The notes beneath the pieces are model-generated. The model saw only the letters and a list, made by a program, of their open reading frames with translations, ran no database searches and had not been told where the DNA came from. From contig NC_087064.1 in NCBI RefSeq assembly GCF_963678635.1, positions 8,905,671 to 8,969,670 on the forward strand: a DNA stretch of 64,000 nucleotides. The letters run 5' to 3'. Position 1 is the stretch's first letter, and each line of letters opens with the position of its first letter. Positions 23,486-35,290 of the stretch are shown one piece after another. A program made the translations under genes and the position numbers. The DNA is from Symsagittifera roscoffensis (lineage: Eukaryota; Xenacoelomorpha; Acoela; Convolutidae).

Positions 23486-25035
23486 AGTAGATGTGAAAAA
23501 ACCTTTACGTTGACGAAATTTACATCTATTAACAAATTGCTTGGTTTTACTCAAATAGCATCAAATAATGTGGCTGGAAACTATAGATTTTTTCCTGCTT
23601 CAGCCAATCAGGTTGCATTAAGCAAACACAATCACCAATTGCCACCGGATGAGGGCTCATATGCATGTGGCAGAACAGCAGCCAATCAGAACGCTTGTGT
23701 TTGCATATCAAGGGGCTTAAATTGGATTGAAGACAAAACTGTTGTAGTTATTACTGAGTGTGAACTAAGTAAGCCCTTAAACTGTCCATTTAACGATATG
23801 AATTCTTTTCTAAAGAAATTAAACAAACCTCTAAACAAATAACCAGAAATAGTGTCAAGCAGTGAGAACTCGTCGGAGATAGAGCTGGTGGATGAAAATC
23901 TCAAGGCCAGAACCAGAGGAACGGTATAGGCAATATCCAATACAATTATTTCGATTCCGTCACGATATACAGGGAAATTACCCGCCAGTGTACCCCGCTA
24001 ACAATATTATGGGACTGCAAGGTAGTTAAGAAGCAGGACTGTCTGTCCGAGCTGTTTAGCCTCAAACTGGTGGAGGCGATTTAAAAGGCGGACCCCCAAC
24101 TAGAAGCTGTCCGTGATATGAAGACCACAGGGCCATAGTAAGTATCAAGAATTTAGTTTTAACCTACGTTAAGGAAGAAAATCAGGGAAATCTAGAAACA
24201 ATCGCCGAGAGGGCCATTGGTGCCTTTTACTTTGCGCCTAATCCCACGATAAAAATGTCGCCATTCGAGGCACACCATGGCTAGGAAGCAAACACGATCC
24301 TGCATAACCTAACAAAAAAACCTTCACTTCGAAACTTGAGAATAAGTGTTACGTAAAAAATCTGCTTGTTTAGACACTGACGAGCCAAAGGCGCACAAAA
24401 TACCACACACCGCTAGAATGGACTGGATCATGCGCTCGGAAGTTGAGAATGGAAAACATGAAACATCCTATAGAGCTGACGGCAAATCTCCTGTCACACG
24501 AGGGGGAGCCTTGTGGGGAGGCCAAGGATAGTACTGACACCCCAGGCAAGAAACTATCTCGACGAATAGAACCACTATTTCAACGAATAAGGGAGAAAAA
24601 CAGCAGGTAAAAATTAACTACGAAAAAATTAGCTAGTGAATCTAAACACACTATAATGGTTAGCGACGGTTCTGTGCCTAGAAACTTTCCAGTTATCGAT
24701 ATGAATTTCCTTCTAAATAAATTGAACAAACTTCTAAACAAAAAATCAGAAATAGTGTCAGGCAGTGAGAACTTGTCGGAGATAGAAGTGGTGAATGAAA
24801 AAATCGAGGCCAGAACCACAAGAGCGGTAGAGGCAAAATCCAATACAATTATTTCGAGTCCGTCACAATTTACAGTGAAATTACCAGCCAGTGTACCCCG
24901 ATAGCAATATTATGAGTTTCTTTTCATGGGACTGCAAGGTGGTTAAGAAGCAGGACTGTCTGATCGAGCTGTTTAGCCTCAAACTGTTGGAGGCGAATTA
25001 TATGGCGGACCCCCAGCTAGAAGCCATCCGTGATA

Positions 25036-25800
25036 TGCTAGTTAAGAAGGAGCCGAATTTTGCGGAGGCAGCAAGAGCTATGGGGCGCTACTTGGTGCCT
25101 CTGGATGGACGAGCGGCTGGCCATTCCCATTCCGTTATGCCGACCCACCATCAATCGAATCCACAGCTACCACCACGGGAGGACCAGTATGTTCAACGCG
25201 GCAGGGGATATGTGGTTCACGTATAGTTATCGGATCCTGGTGTCGGCCGCAGTGGAGTTTGCCATGTGCATGGCGGCAGGTAAAAACTTAAAAACTGTAA
25301 GCCGAAAAAAGGACCTGGGCACAGTGTATGAGCCAAAAGAACCGAATGAACGTATTCAACTATATATCTGGGGTCGCATAAAACACTTAAACGAATCGGA
25401 GAAATACGTTGTGGTGGCGGTCGATCGGTTCTCCAGATGGCAATTGGCCTTGACATGCAGTAACAATAAGTCGGGCAAGGTTTTTAAATTCAGTTTTAAA
25501 TACATAAAGACGCATGGGGTCCCTAGGAAGGTTTATCTGGCCAAGGGTCAAGTTTTACCTCAAAGGTAGTGAAGGACTTCTGTAACACCGAGCGAATTGA
25601 AATTGTATATTCCCCCGCAAAATACCACAGGGCTATAGGAAATATTAAGCATTTTGTTTTAACCTTGTTAAGGAAGAAAATCAGGGAAATCTAGAAACCA
25701 TGGTCAATAGGGCCATTGGTGCCCTTTACTTTGCGCCTAATCCCACGATAAAAATGACGCCATCCGAGGCACACCATGGCTGAGACGCAAACACGGTCCT
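25036..25800 (+). pseudogene. Integrase core fragment (gypsy-like pol)
   Basis: The frame ending at 25569 contains KYVVVAVDRFSRWQLALTCS and KYIKTHGVPRKVYLA, the part of an rve-type integrase core around the first catalytic Asp and the strand before the second. After a shift, 25620-25790 reads IKHFVLTL...RAIGALYFAPNPTI and SEAHHG, the usual end of the core (hydrophobic helix, then the P-E-x-x-H-G turn). At least one frameshift and several stops make it non-functional. A shorter copy of the last part lies at 24120-24290. Confidence 0.75.
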
Positions 25801-26095
25801 ACGTAACCTAACAAAAAAAACCTTCACTTCGAAATTCAATTGCTTGCTTAGACACTGACGAGCTAAAGGCGCAAAAAAAGCCACACACCGCTATGAAAGG
25901 GTTCTGTTCTTAGAAAGAGTGGCGTCGCTGAAAAATGGGACTCGGAAAAGGCAACTGGGTAACGGGAACTGCTAAGCTCTCCGACGATGACTGGCTTGCG
26001 GAAAAAAATGGCACTAGTAAAACATGACACGAAGCGTAGCTAACATAGCGAGATCATGGGAGGAGGATAATTAAGACTCGGAAAAAGACTCAGCG

Positions 26096-26413
26096 TTGCT
26101 ACCATGTGGAATTGAGGCGCGGGCGAATGCAACAGAAAACGGCCAAGGTTCTAGCGTGGCGGTTGCGAATGCGGGCAAAGCGGACGGCGAAAAAAGGAAA
26201 AGCGGCGGACCAGAGGCGACGGGAAATCTACCGGCAGACAAGGAGCTGGATCAAGGCGCGGAAAAGCCAGTGGAAAATAATTCGGGTAAGCAGACGGATA
26301 ATAAAACGGCGAATGAGATTGAACAAGGATTTGAACCGGCGGTGCCCGAACAAGAGGAAATGAAAAAAAGAGCGGGCGACCTAGGAGCAACGACTAGTAT
26401 CGTAATCGACTAA
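26096..26413 (+). pseudogene. Charged tail frame of retroelement 2
   Basis: This 105-codon frame is rich in Glu, Lys, Gly and Ala (for example GEKRKSGGPEATG) and ends TTSIVID before TAA. Its position after the integrase fragments suggests the C-terminal tail of pol or a short accessory frame. No domain is recognised. The composition is far more GC-rich than the flanks. Confidence 0.4.
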
Positions 26414-26737
26414 AGACTTGAACAGCCAAGACGAATCGGGCTCAAGAAAACGCACAGGCAAGCAAACGCCCGTGTCAAAATTGGGAACATAAATGACCAA
26501 TGCCTTTATTCGGGACGAAGGGAACGGGAGCCAGCGGAGAAAAGAACGGGACGCGGCGTATTCGGAGGAAGCCAGCAGAGAAAAGAAAAAGGACGGGACG
26601 CGGCGTATTCGGAGGGAGAAAAGAAGGAAAAGTGAACTAGTGGGAAACTTCACAAACTTTACTTAAAGAGCCCGGGGAGAGGGTTGACCGTAGGGTCTAA
26701 AACTCAAATCAGCCACCAAATGCATTTTCAGTTTTCT

Positions 26738-26912
26738 AAAGAAGAGGGAATGTTATATATATATATATGTTCAATAATTGATACCCGTCTGCGGCGTTGT
26801 CACTCTCCAGTGATTATAAAACAGTTGACTATCTGAGTTCATAGTTATAAAGCTGACTGCTCTATTTTCAATTCATTACGGAATATACTTTGCTCGAGAA
26901 ACGTTTTCAACA
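26738..26912 (+). repeat. Polypurine tract and putative 3' LTR of retroelement 2
   Basis: AAAGAAGAGGGAA (26738-26750) is directly followed by TGTTATATATATATATATATG, the usual polypurine-tract-then-TG arrangement. TATAAAA at 26815-26821 could be a promoter TATA box. The 3' end is set at a CA near 26912 by guess, since no second LTR is available, and AATAAA at 26925-26930 could mean the LTR is longer. Confidence 0.55.
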
Positions 26913-27654
26913 CAACTTCATTTTAATAAATATGAATTTGAAAGGTTTTAAGGAGTGAGCTTTCTGAGCCCAAGTATTTTTTTTCAGGCCAATTCTTATG
27001 ATAAGAGTCATTTTGCGAATGAAACTTTTCATTTTGTACAATGTCTGATTATGTAATTCAATGATGCAAGGTTTTTGTTGTATTCGTTTTCTTGATGTAG
27101 TCGACCATCGTTTTTCAATCCTGGTCGACTCATGTATCGAACCTGGTCGAAGTGATTCGTTTCCGTTGGACCAAACCTTTTTGTCAGCCGATATAATTTG
27201 GACAAAAAACGGACATCGGTTAAACCATTTGGTCTATTCATAATTTGACCTCCTCAACCCGCGTTTTCGAATTACTGACACATCGGTTAACTGTTCTTGC
27301 CACTGTTTTTTAGCGTGATTGAGGAGTTTCGTATTCTTGGAGTATGTTTAAATCTAGGTAAACTACATTTAGCTTATTTAAATCAATTGCTGTCTACTGC
27401 TTTGCACATTGATCAGTAAACACTTTTCTGTTAAGTAAGCAGTCTTCAGCTTCCGAAATGCATACTGTTATTTCAAATTTAATTTTAAGATTAAATTAAA
27501 AGTTGCACTTTTGGAAATAGTATCAGGCGCAAAATAAAGAAACGGTCTGTTAATAAGAAACACCTAAGCGCTGATAAACGGGAAGCAAGGACCATGTATA
27601 TTTTCAAGGGAAAAGATTGAAAGGAAGTTCTTCACTCACCACTCAAAGGATCCC
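26913..27654. other. Unassigned sequence after retroelement 2
   Basis: About 740 bp without recognised genes. Overlapping open frames on both strands at 27029-27243 show no motif. Confidence 0.4.
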
Positions 27655-27860
27655 CTTCAGTATTTCTTTACGACCTCCATTTTCGATCCACCAACCCTAA
27701 TTTTTTTTCAAAGGCGCTTTGCTAAATTAAGATGTTAATTTTAAATAAGCAATTTTTTGGTCAAATCCTTCCAGAAAGGGCACAAAAACTGAAATAGGGT
27801 TGTGAAAGTAGAGTCTTTTTGGTGCTTTAAGAGAGCTTGAACGTTAAACTTGGCGGATCT
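27655..27860. mobile_element. hAT-type MITE fragment
   Basis: GGATCCCCTTCAGTATTTC, 'aaaggcgctttgc' and 'ggcacaaaaa' phrases match, in reverse, the interior of the MITE at 28033-28463. The termini are not preserved. Confidence 0.45.
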
Positions 27861-28032
27861 AATTTTTTTGAAACTCCATTGAAATTTTTAGTAGAAATCA
27901 TGTATCGGCGAGTTAAGCTTCTGAGAGTTTCATTTTAAGATCCAGAAACAAAAGGCTGAATCAAATTTCAGACGAAGTGTGTTACAGTGAAACATGAAAC
28001 TATTATCGTAGACAATTATCGGGGTGTCAGTT

Positions 28033-28463
28033 CAGGGGCGAATCTAGGATTTTCTCGAGGCGGATGGATTCGGATTTTCAAAAAAATTTCGAAACCTTTG
28101 TCGACCTTTTTTTTTAGGTCGACTGAATTGATTTTTCGAGCTCTCCCAAAGCACGGTTTAGTCCCTGTTTTGGCCAAATTGTTTGCGCCGCAAGGAAAAT
28201 TTAAAAAAAAAACAGTCCAAAAAGGCATTTTTAGGCACTTTTTGAAAAACTTTGACCAAAAAATCGCGTTTTTTCGGCGCGCGCTCCCCCCTAAAAATTG
28301 ATATATATTGGCGCCAAAGGCGCCTTTTTAAAAATTTTAGGGCTGGTCAGCCAAAACTGGATTTCTTAAAAGGTGCAAAAGGGGGACCCTTCGGGTCGGC
28401 AGGGGGTCGAATCCCTGGGGGGGGGGGGAAGCGTTCGCCCCCTCCCTCCTAAATCCGACCTTG
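28033..28463. mobile_element. hAT-type MITE with 7-of-8 target duplication
   Basis: The left end is CAGGGGCGAATCTAGGA and the right end is the complement of CAAGGTCGGATTTAGGAGGG. The flanks TGTCAGTT (28025-28032) and TGTAAGTT (28464-28471) match at 7 of 8 positions. The interior has 'ggcgccaaaggcgcc' (a perfect palindrome in part) and a G run. An open frame across its left part is an accident of the repeat. Confidence 0.85.
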
Positions 28464-28984
28464 TGTAAGTTTGCTTACTGTAAAATGTTTCATTCTAGTT
28501 TGTTTTAGCAAAAACGTAAGATGACAAGACTTTCAAAGGGGGTTTTGCTCCTATAATTGAATTGCTGACAGCACGCGACCCATCAGGAGATTTAATATAA
28601 AAAAACCTTAATTACAACACCTAATTGATCTTTATAGACAAAACTGGTTGTTTGTAGTTGAAATGTCGTCCACACTACATCGTTTTTAAATTATTTTGTT
28701 TGATAAAAAGCAATTGAAGATTCCTGAAGCCGTAAAACTACAACTAGACAAAGCTAATCAGTTATCTTTATTCTAAAAAAGGGCATTTAATCTCTTTTGA
28801 AAATTCGATAAGTTAACTTCAATCGTCTCTGAAGGAAAAAATGAGCGTAATAATTGTGTCAACCTTCGGAGAGCAAAAACATCAAATTCTCAGCGAGGGC
28901 ATAAATTAGTTCAAAACATTCCTTAAAGGAAACTTTTCAAAACCGTAGAACTTAACTGAGAAATATTGAATATGAAATATTTTA
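28464..28984. other. Unassigned AT-rich sequence
   Basis: Nothing recognised in about 520 bp. Confidence 0.4.
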
Positions 28985-29511
28985 TTGTTCCGACTTTCGT
29001 AACGAAAGTAACGGAATATTTGTGCTCGGGGTGATTTTTTTTCTTGAGACAAACTTCGACTTTTTAAATTGCCATTTCTGATGGATTTCTAAAATATCAT
29101 TCAATAGGTATTGTTGTTCTGAGCTCAAATTTGAAAAGGTGTTTCACCCGTGATCTTTTATAGAAAAATTATGGGAACTTAGCCATTTTAGCCAATTGGG
29201 ACAATTAACGCGCGATATATTTCGCGCGATTAACGCGTAAGCGGAAATTAAATTCGTCTTAGAAATTGTTCAAATTGATTGAAGGAAGTTTGTTTTTACA
29301 GAATTGAGCTGTTAGTAGGAGCTAAATTTATCACTTTGTATTTTATATGATGTGTGGGGGAATTTTTTTTTCACCGAAAAAAACATCAATTAAAAAATGT
29401 TTTGTTTTACTTTGTTACCTTTACCTTTACCTTTTATGTTACTACTGCTCTATAGACCTTGAAAAGCAATCAGGGCAATCAGGGCTTCGCCCTGATACGA
29501 ACAGTCTTGTT
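28985..29511 (+). mobile_element. Helentron-like copy, forward, near full length
   Basis: The copy starts TTGTTCCGACTTTCGTAACG, has GCGCGATATATTTCGCGCG inside, and ends with hairpin CAGGGCTTCGCCCTG and ATACGAACAGTCTTGTT. The subterminal AGTCGGAAC is replaced by a diverged 'aatcagggcaatc' stretch. Confidence 0.75.
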
Positions 29512-30126
29512 CCTTTTAATTACCGGTTACGAAACTTAGTCTTCGTCGATAAAAAGAGGTCCATTCGAAAAGCCAGAGTATTTACTTACAACGCAGTTTT
29601 TAAAAGAACTCAATGGAAAAATCAGGGTAAATATTTATTACGCCGTTTTTTTTCTTCTACAAAAGTAAATTTAAAAAACGATTGTACAATATTAAATGGT
29701 TTTGGACGGAAAGTTGCGACAGAGTAACGTTTCGTCAATTTTAAACATGAAAATATTTCAGCCTTGTCCATTTTGTTCGACAAACTGTATTCCCATATAA
29801 ATTAAAAAGTTATGGTGAATTTCACTGAATTGTTTTGGTTATCAGGCCATGAAAAAGACAAATTAAAAAAAGGAATTATACTTACTTTTCTCGTAATTTA
29901 TTTTTATAAACGCTTTTAAAACGGACTTGTAGGTTTGACGTGTTTATTTCAATCTATTAGGCTATTACGCTTTTCATGCTTCTCAGTGACTCGGCTTGGC
30001 CCTGATACCAGCAGTCTGGTTATTAATCTGAATTCAGTTAGTAAAAATTTTCAGAAGAAAAACCATCGCAGTATATAATTAACCTTAGGAGAAGTTTGCA
30101 AATTAACATGCTGAAAATTATATATC
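29512..30126. other. Unassigned sequence with a repeat end fragment
   Basis: A decayed element end (CTTGGCCCTGATACCAGCAG, about 29994-30013) is the only recognised item. A frame reading through from 29347 to 29727 is mostly repeat. Confidence 0.4.
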
Positions 30127-30617
30127 AACAAGACTGTTCGTATCAAGGCGAAGAGCTGAATGTTCCGACTTCCTTTACAAGTCTATTGAGCAGTAATATC
30201 TTGAAAAAATCAAATGAAATAGAATAAAACGAAAAATTGTTTTTTCTTCAACTGAGATTTTTGTGAAAACGCCATAAAAAGTACAAAGGGAGGATTTAGC
30301 TCCTAGTAACAAATCAATTATGGCAAATAAGCTTCCTTCAACCAACTTGGAATGATTTTAAAGATGAATTAAATCTCCGCTTACGCGTTAAAAGCGCGAA
30401 TTATATTTGGCCAAAAAACAAACTTTAAAACTCCCAAAATTTTACGAAAAATGATCACACTTAAAATATTTTTTCAAATTTAAGCTCAGGACAACCTTTT
30501 TTTGAATAATGTAAAAAAGTTGCCAAATGATGTAAAAAAATTGATGCAAAAACGCTTGTTAAAAAGTGGAGATTTGTCTGATGAAAAAACTAGCCCTGCA
30601 CAAATATTCCGGAACGA
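30127..30617 (-). mobile_element. Helentron-like copy, reverse, diverged
   Basis: The copy begins AACAAGACTGTTCGTATCAA, includes GTTCCGACTTCC, and ends near ACAAATATTCCGGAACG. Its palindrome half is lost. Confidence 0.65.
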
Positions 30618-33600
30618 AAAGAAACGAAACCATAGGTTTTTAAAATTAGTTTTTCTTCGCTACGAAAAAATGCTTGTCATAAATTTCATTTGATGTAAAA
30701 AAAGATTTGGTTAATTGTATACTATGTACGATATCTTAATCAAAATTTTAGTCTACGCGTTCAAACACAATTCTAGAAACTTTCTACCACTTCTAGAAAA
30801 TTGAAAAGTTTAAAAAAAAAATTTAAAAAACATTGAGTGAAACAGTTTTTTTCCTTGAATAGACAGAACACAGAAGAAAGATTTGCCATTAGATACCAGT
30901 TTTTGGAACGTTTACATGGGGTGCTGGAAATTTCCTCTAGTTGCCTCGGTCGGGAGACTTTTTCAATTCAAAGGAAAATTGGAAAATTGTTCAGTTTCGG
31001 ATGTTACAACGGCACAAATTTTTTGCCTTCAAAACATTTTAAAGACTTTTAAATTCCAAACTTTCCTTATTCTTGATGGGATTTTTTGAAAGCTTTCAAA
31101 ACCACTTTGAAAATCTTGTGGGTAATGAAAGAATATTTTTCGTACTTCTGTATGTTACGGTGTTTCAGCACACAAAAGATTGATAAGCTAGGAAAGTAAA
31201 AATCGTGAAACAATTCGCAGGCTTAGTCGTTACATAGCCTGTTTGGCTTCCATACTAAACAAAATAACTATCATAAAAGTCCATTGTTACAGTTTACGAA
31301 AAAAGTTTGTCATACAATTTTCAAGAATGAAAAAGATTTTCCGCAAAAACAATTTTGCAGAAAACTTTCATTTTTGTTTTGCGCAACGAAATTAATTTTC
31401 TTGCCAATTGTACTGAAATGAACTATAACTATAATTTTTTGTTATATGAAACTTTTTTGTGTAACTATTTTTTGTTATGTGAAACACATGAAACTATTTG
31501 CATTTTTTAAAACTGTTTGGCAAATATGTTTTTTTCAAATTTTCAATTACAGAGAAAAAATTTAATTTTTAGGTAACTCGGTTAATCAATTCTATGTTCG
31601 AACAAGCTTCCAAGTCCTATGTTTGAAATCCACTTTTCCAGAAAAATTAAGTCTGTCCAAAAACAGACCATCTTTTAAAATCATTGATTTTGCTGAGATA
31701 AAGCCATTCTAGCCATATGCAAAGTTGTCGTTGTTTGATATAACACGTTTTGTAGCAGTTTAGTCCAACGGTTTAACTTACTTAGCATATCTCAGTTTTC
31801 AGGCAACTTTATGCTGTTTAATCAATTGATTTTCTCAATTGATAAAACTTTTTTTATTTCCAGGCAAAACATATAATTATTAAGCAAGAAACAAAAAATG
31901 TTTAATTTTGTTTCTGGCAAAAGTTTCATTAAACTAAATCCATTCAAAAAAAAGTTAATCAAACAATTTCATAAACAAAAGCGGCTAGACATTCTAATTC
32001 TACTTTAATTTTTCTTCTATTGAATGATATGGAGTTGTATGACAAGCATTTTTCATAGACTAAAGTTGTATGACAAGTCTTTTTGCCAACCCGATCATTG
32101 ATCAAAACCAATCACCTAAATTAATCTATTTTAAGAATGAATTTTGCGAATCAAGTGATCTCAGTTTGATCTCAACTTTTTCATTCAATTGAGCACTCAA
32201 GCAATTTCAAAATTGATAATTCCTGGCTTGTAGAAACATTTATTTAAATTATTACCTTCAAGCAAGGTCCACTTTAAGCATACTTACACTTTTGTTTTTG
32301 AAAAAAAAACAATCATACTATAAGATGTTTAGATATGTTTTGTATACGCGCACTGTTTGGAATCCGGGGACAAGCCTTAAAAATTGTTCTAAATTGTATG
32401 TCAAATCCATTTGTTATATTGGTATTCTCAAGCCAATAAATGTTTTTAAAAAAATTGTCTTGTTATAAAAAAATGTTGATATAATCCGTCGTAAATATGC
32501 TGTTTTGTCAATTTTAGCATTTGCATTCTGCTGTATCAGACAAAGTGTGTGATTTTCAACCATTCAAAGCGAACACCTCTCCATGGACCATAATAGGCAT
32601 CAGAAAAATTGAGCCCTTCGTTTTGATAGGAGCGATCTTGTTCAGTACTTATTTTTATTGCTTGCGTTGCAAGTTCTTGCTGTTTCAAGAAATTTATAGA
32701 TTTCGTGCTGATAGAATCAATCATCTTCCTTTTTTCGGCTAAGGAAACAGTGCTGATTTAATAATCCGGAAAAAACGCAATAAACTTGAAGTTTAAATTG
32801 CATTTTTCTGAAATTGTGTTGACCATAGGTAAAAAAAAAACGATGAACGATGAAAACTTGCTAAGAAGCTCAGCAGAATTAACATGACAGTCTTTGTTTT
32901 GCGAAGTTCGGGCCCAAAATTTTGCAAAAACAGATAGATCATTTTGAAACTTTATAGTAAAAAAAAAATACACCAAAGCTACTTAGCCGATCACTGACAT
33001 AAGCATTTCAAAACGAGCCTCTCACGTAGCCCCACAAGCTTTCAGAATGGCATGATCTTTAATAAAAACTTGCGCATAATGTTTAAAAAATGTTTTAGTT
33101 ATAAAATTGGTATTTTATTAGTAAAAACGAAATTTTTTGACTATTAAACAAAACAATTAGTTTATACAACGTTTTACAGATTATAGTCCGCTAAGAGTTT
33201 GCTGAGCTACGTAAGAGGGTAACTTTGATTTATTTATGCCAGTGATCGGTGTAAGTTTGGTGTAATTTTTGATGTAAAAAAAGCCGAAAATAATCCGTTT
33301 TTGTGGTGAAACTTTGGGCTCCATTTTCCTAAAAAAAAAGAGAACCATATTAGTTCTGCTGAAACTCAAAGCAAGTTTTGTCTTGATGGTTTTCACCTAA
33401 AATCGTCCAGCAATAAAAAAGATGATAACAGTGTGATTTGCTTCTTTTGAGTGTACTCTTTTTCGTAACTTGGGACAGTTTCAACGTAGTTTTGATCGTT
33501 ATCACAGTCAATTCAAGGGAAGTTCTCTAGCCCCGTTTATATAAATTGGTGAAAATTGTTCATTTCTAAAAAAAGAAATCAGACTTTCAAACTTTCAAAT

Positions 33601-33650
33601 AAGTGAACTCAAATGCCATCGCCTAGTTAGCCAAACTAATCAGTTACCCG
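30618..33650. other. Long AT-rich stretch without recognised genes
   Basis: Three kilobases with no confident exon, RNA gene or repeat. A - strand frame at 32536-32724 (62 codons, with NFSDAYYGPWRGVRFEW) has protein-like composition but no motif or splice support. Overlapping + strand frames at 30837-31089 are equally unsupported. Confidence 0.45.
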
Positions 33651-34104
33651 AAGGGGGTGGATCTAAGATTTTCTCAGGAGAGTGGACTGATTTTCAATTT
33701 AAAAAAAAAATTCAACTTTCTTAGCTCAACCAAATTGATCTTCAAAGCTCTTTTAATTCAAGATAAGGACCCTATACTGGTCAAAATTTGTGTGTCATAG
33801 GCAAATCTTTTTCAGAAAAACTTATTTTTACATTTTTTTGAAGATTTGATCAAAAAATGTGTTTTTTTGGCGCGCTTCCCCCCTTAAATTTTGAGTATAT
33901 TGGCTAAAATTTTCACTCTGGTCGGTCAAGAATAGATGTCGTAAAATAGTACCAAAATGGGCCAATCTCGGGCCTTAAAAAACTTTCAAGGTCGGTTGGT
34001 CAAAAATGGATGTCGCAAAATAGTACCAAAGGGGGAACCTTTGGGTGGTCAGGGTGTCTAGTCCCTAAAAAAGAACGCCCCACCCCTCCCCAAATCCGCT
34101 TCTG
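33651..34104. mobile_element. hAT-type MITE, aged
   Basis: The right end is the complement of CAGAAGCGGATTTGGGGAGG. The left end (GGGGGTGGATCTAAGATTTTC) has lost its first bases. The flanks GTTACCCG (33643-33650) and GTCAACCG (34105-34112) match at 6 of 8. Inside, a segment of about 70 bp around 33900-34020 is partly duplicated ('aatgg/gatgtcg(t/c)aaaatagtaccaaa'). Confidence 0.65.
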
Positions 34105-34323
34105 GTCAACCGAACTAATCAAAAAAATAAAAATGTGGTTTCTCGAAAGTTGTAATTTTCAAAACTTAGAATTGAAATTTTGAGTTTTTGAAAATAACTG
34201 CCTCAAAAACTTTCAAACATTTTCTTTCCAAAATTTTGTGAATGAGCCGGAGAAAATTTTTTTTTCTAAAAGTAAATAGTAATTATTACTTTAATATAAG
34301 TAGCTCACACTCTGTCTTAGAGT

Positions 34324-34562
34324 TCAAAATCGATAATTGTCAATAATCCGTTGGATCTCAGGAAAATAGTGAGTCAAGTTCGTGAACGTCTCTGGTCCTT
34401 TGCATCCCAAATAGTCGCCCTGTGAGTCGATTTCAAAGCTTTTCACAGACTTCACCATTCCATATAGACATTTGGGGGTCGGGTACTGGAAACCGTCCTC
34501 CGAATCAGCACAGCCGAATTGATAAACCGGTGCGCCAGCGTCTTTTAAACAGCTGTGAGCGC
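34324..34562 (-). CDS. Serine protease homologue, last exon (altered catalytic serine motif)
   Basis: The exon follows acceptor CAACTTCCAG and reads 78 codons to TGA. It starts AHSCLKDAGAPVYQFGC, where chymotrypsin-family enzymes have C-x-G-D-S-G-G-P: Asp and the Gly/Pro framework remain, but the nucleophilic Ser is Ala and the Gly before Asp is Lys. GCKGPETFTNLTHYFPEIQ matches the family's closing FT-x-(V/L)-x-x-Y and terminal helix. The phase (two bases completing Gly) fits the exon at 61708. It is most likely an inactive homologue, which in other animals can act in immunity or adhesion; the role here is unknown. A gypsy-like element begins 353 bp upstream in the preceding intron. Confidence 0.85.
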
Positions 34563-34915
34563 CTGGAAGTTGACAAAAGAAAGCATTTTACAAAATGGAG
34601 GGCATAAATTATAATCAGATGCCCCGCTAGTCAATCAAGGAGGGTTATCTTGCAAGATCTTCAATGGACCCTTCGATTGAAATCGAACATGTTTTAAGTT
34701 CAGTTTTAACTAAAAAAATCAGGGGACACGATAAAAAGTTTCAGTTATAGCAATTCTAATTTTTTCTAAATCTGGCACTTTTTTCGTTTTCGCTCGCAGT
34801 TCAATTTTTCCATGCTTGACATTTTTAGCAGAAAAAATCAAATTTTTTTTTCCAAATACTCCTGAGAACACGGTAGCAATCCCTCAGTTACTCTTTAATC
34901 AAAATTATTGAATAA

Positions 34916-35290
34916 TGAGTTAGAACCGATGTGGTTAACTCATAAATAGATCTTATTTTCGGCCGGATAGATTCGTGCAACTTCTTAGTCTAATACCGAT
35001 CCTAATCTTACTCTTATATCTACTAGTCTCAGGGTGTTTAACTAGTCTCTGCTAGGCTCAATAGATCTAGAGTATACTGGCTTATTGCAACTGCTGAAGT
35101 TCTCTTGGAAAGGCAACTAATTTCTAAGTTATATTCAAATCTCTCTGGTGCTGAAATTACAAACAATTTCAGCACTTACAAATAAGTGGGTTGTTAGTTG
35201 GGTGGATTATGATTGGTTATTATTGAAAAATTTACAGTGGTAAAATATCTAATTTATCCAATAATAAAATGTAGTTTAGGTCAGGTTCCA
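34916..35290 (-). repeat. LTR at the element's 3' end
   Basis: On the + strand it starts TGAGTTAG and ends GGTTCCA. It aligns along its whole length with 59115-59524, lacking about 36 bp after TTAACTCAT. It contains an 11 bp perfect stem (35148-35158 with 35165-35175, GTGCTGAAATT) and a 6-base loop. In the element's sense the sequence just before it is CGGATGGG, a weak polypurine tract. Confidence 0.92.

Larger units (their letters stand above)
23285..26912 (+). mobile_element. Second Ty3/gypsy-like retroelement, 3' part, decayed and rearranged
   Basis: This is a run of more GC-rich sequence with, in order, an RNase H end, a partly duplicated central block, integrase fragments, a charged tail frame, a polypurine tract and a putative 3' LTR. 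The frame is broken many times. A block at about 23790-24440 is a shorter copy of 24700-25900: both carry GAAATAGTGTCA...GAGAAC, GAAGCAGGACTGTCTG and 'gccattggtgcc'. The first copy lacks the part equivalent to about 25037-25624. No 5' LTR could be paired, probably because of the gap. Confidence 0.8.

Noticed and set aside
26106-26390. Arg/Lys-rich + strand frame and Pro/Ser-rich - strand frame
   Set aside because: They overlap the Glu/Lys-rich tail frame of retroelement 2 and arise from its purine-rich composition.
26755-26769. TA dinucleotide run as a microsatellite or promoter
   Set aside because: It is the start of the putative LTR; a separate function is not supported.
32536-32724. - strand frame with NFSDAYYGPWRGVRFEW
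   Set aside because: Protein-like composition, but no splice sites in matching phase, no neighbouring exon and no recognised motif.
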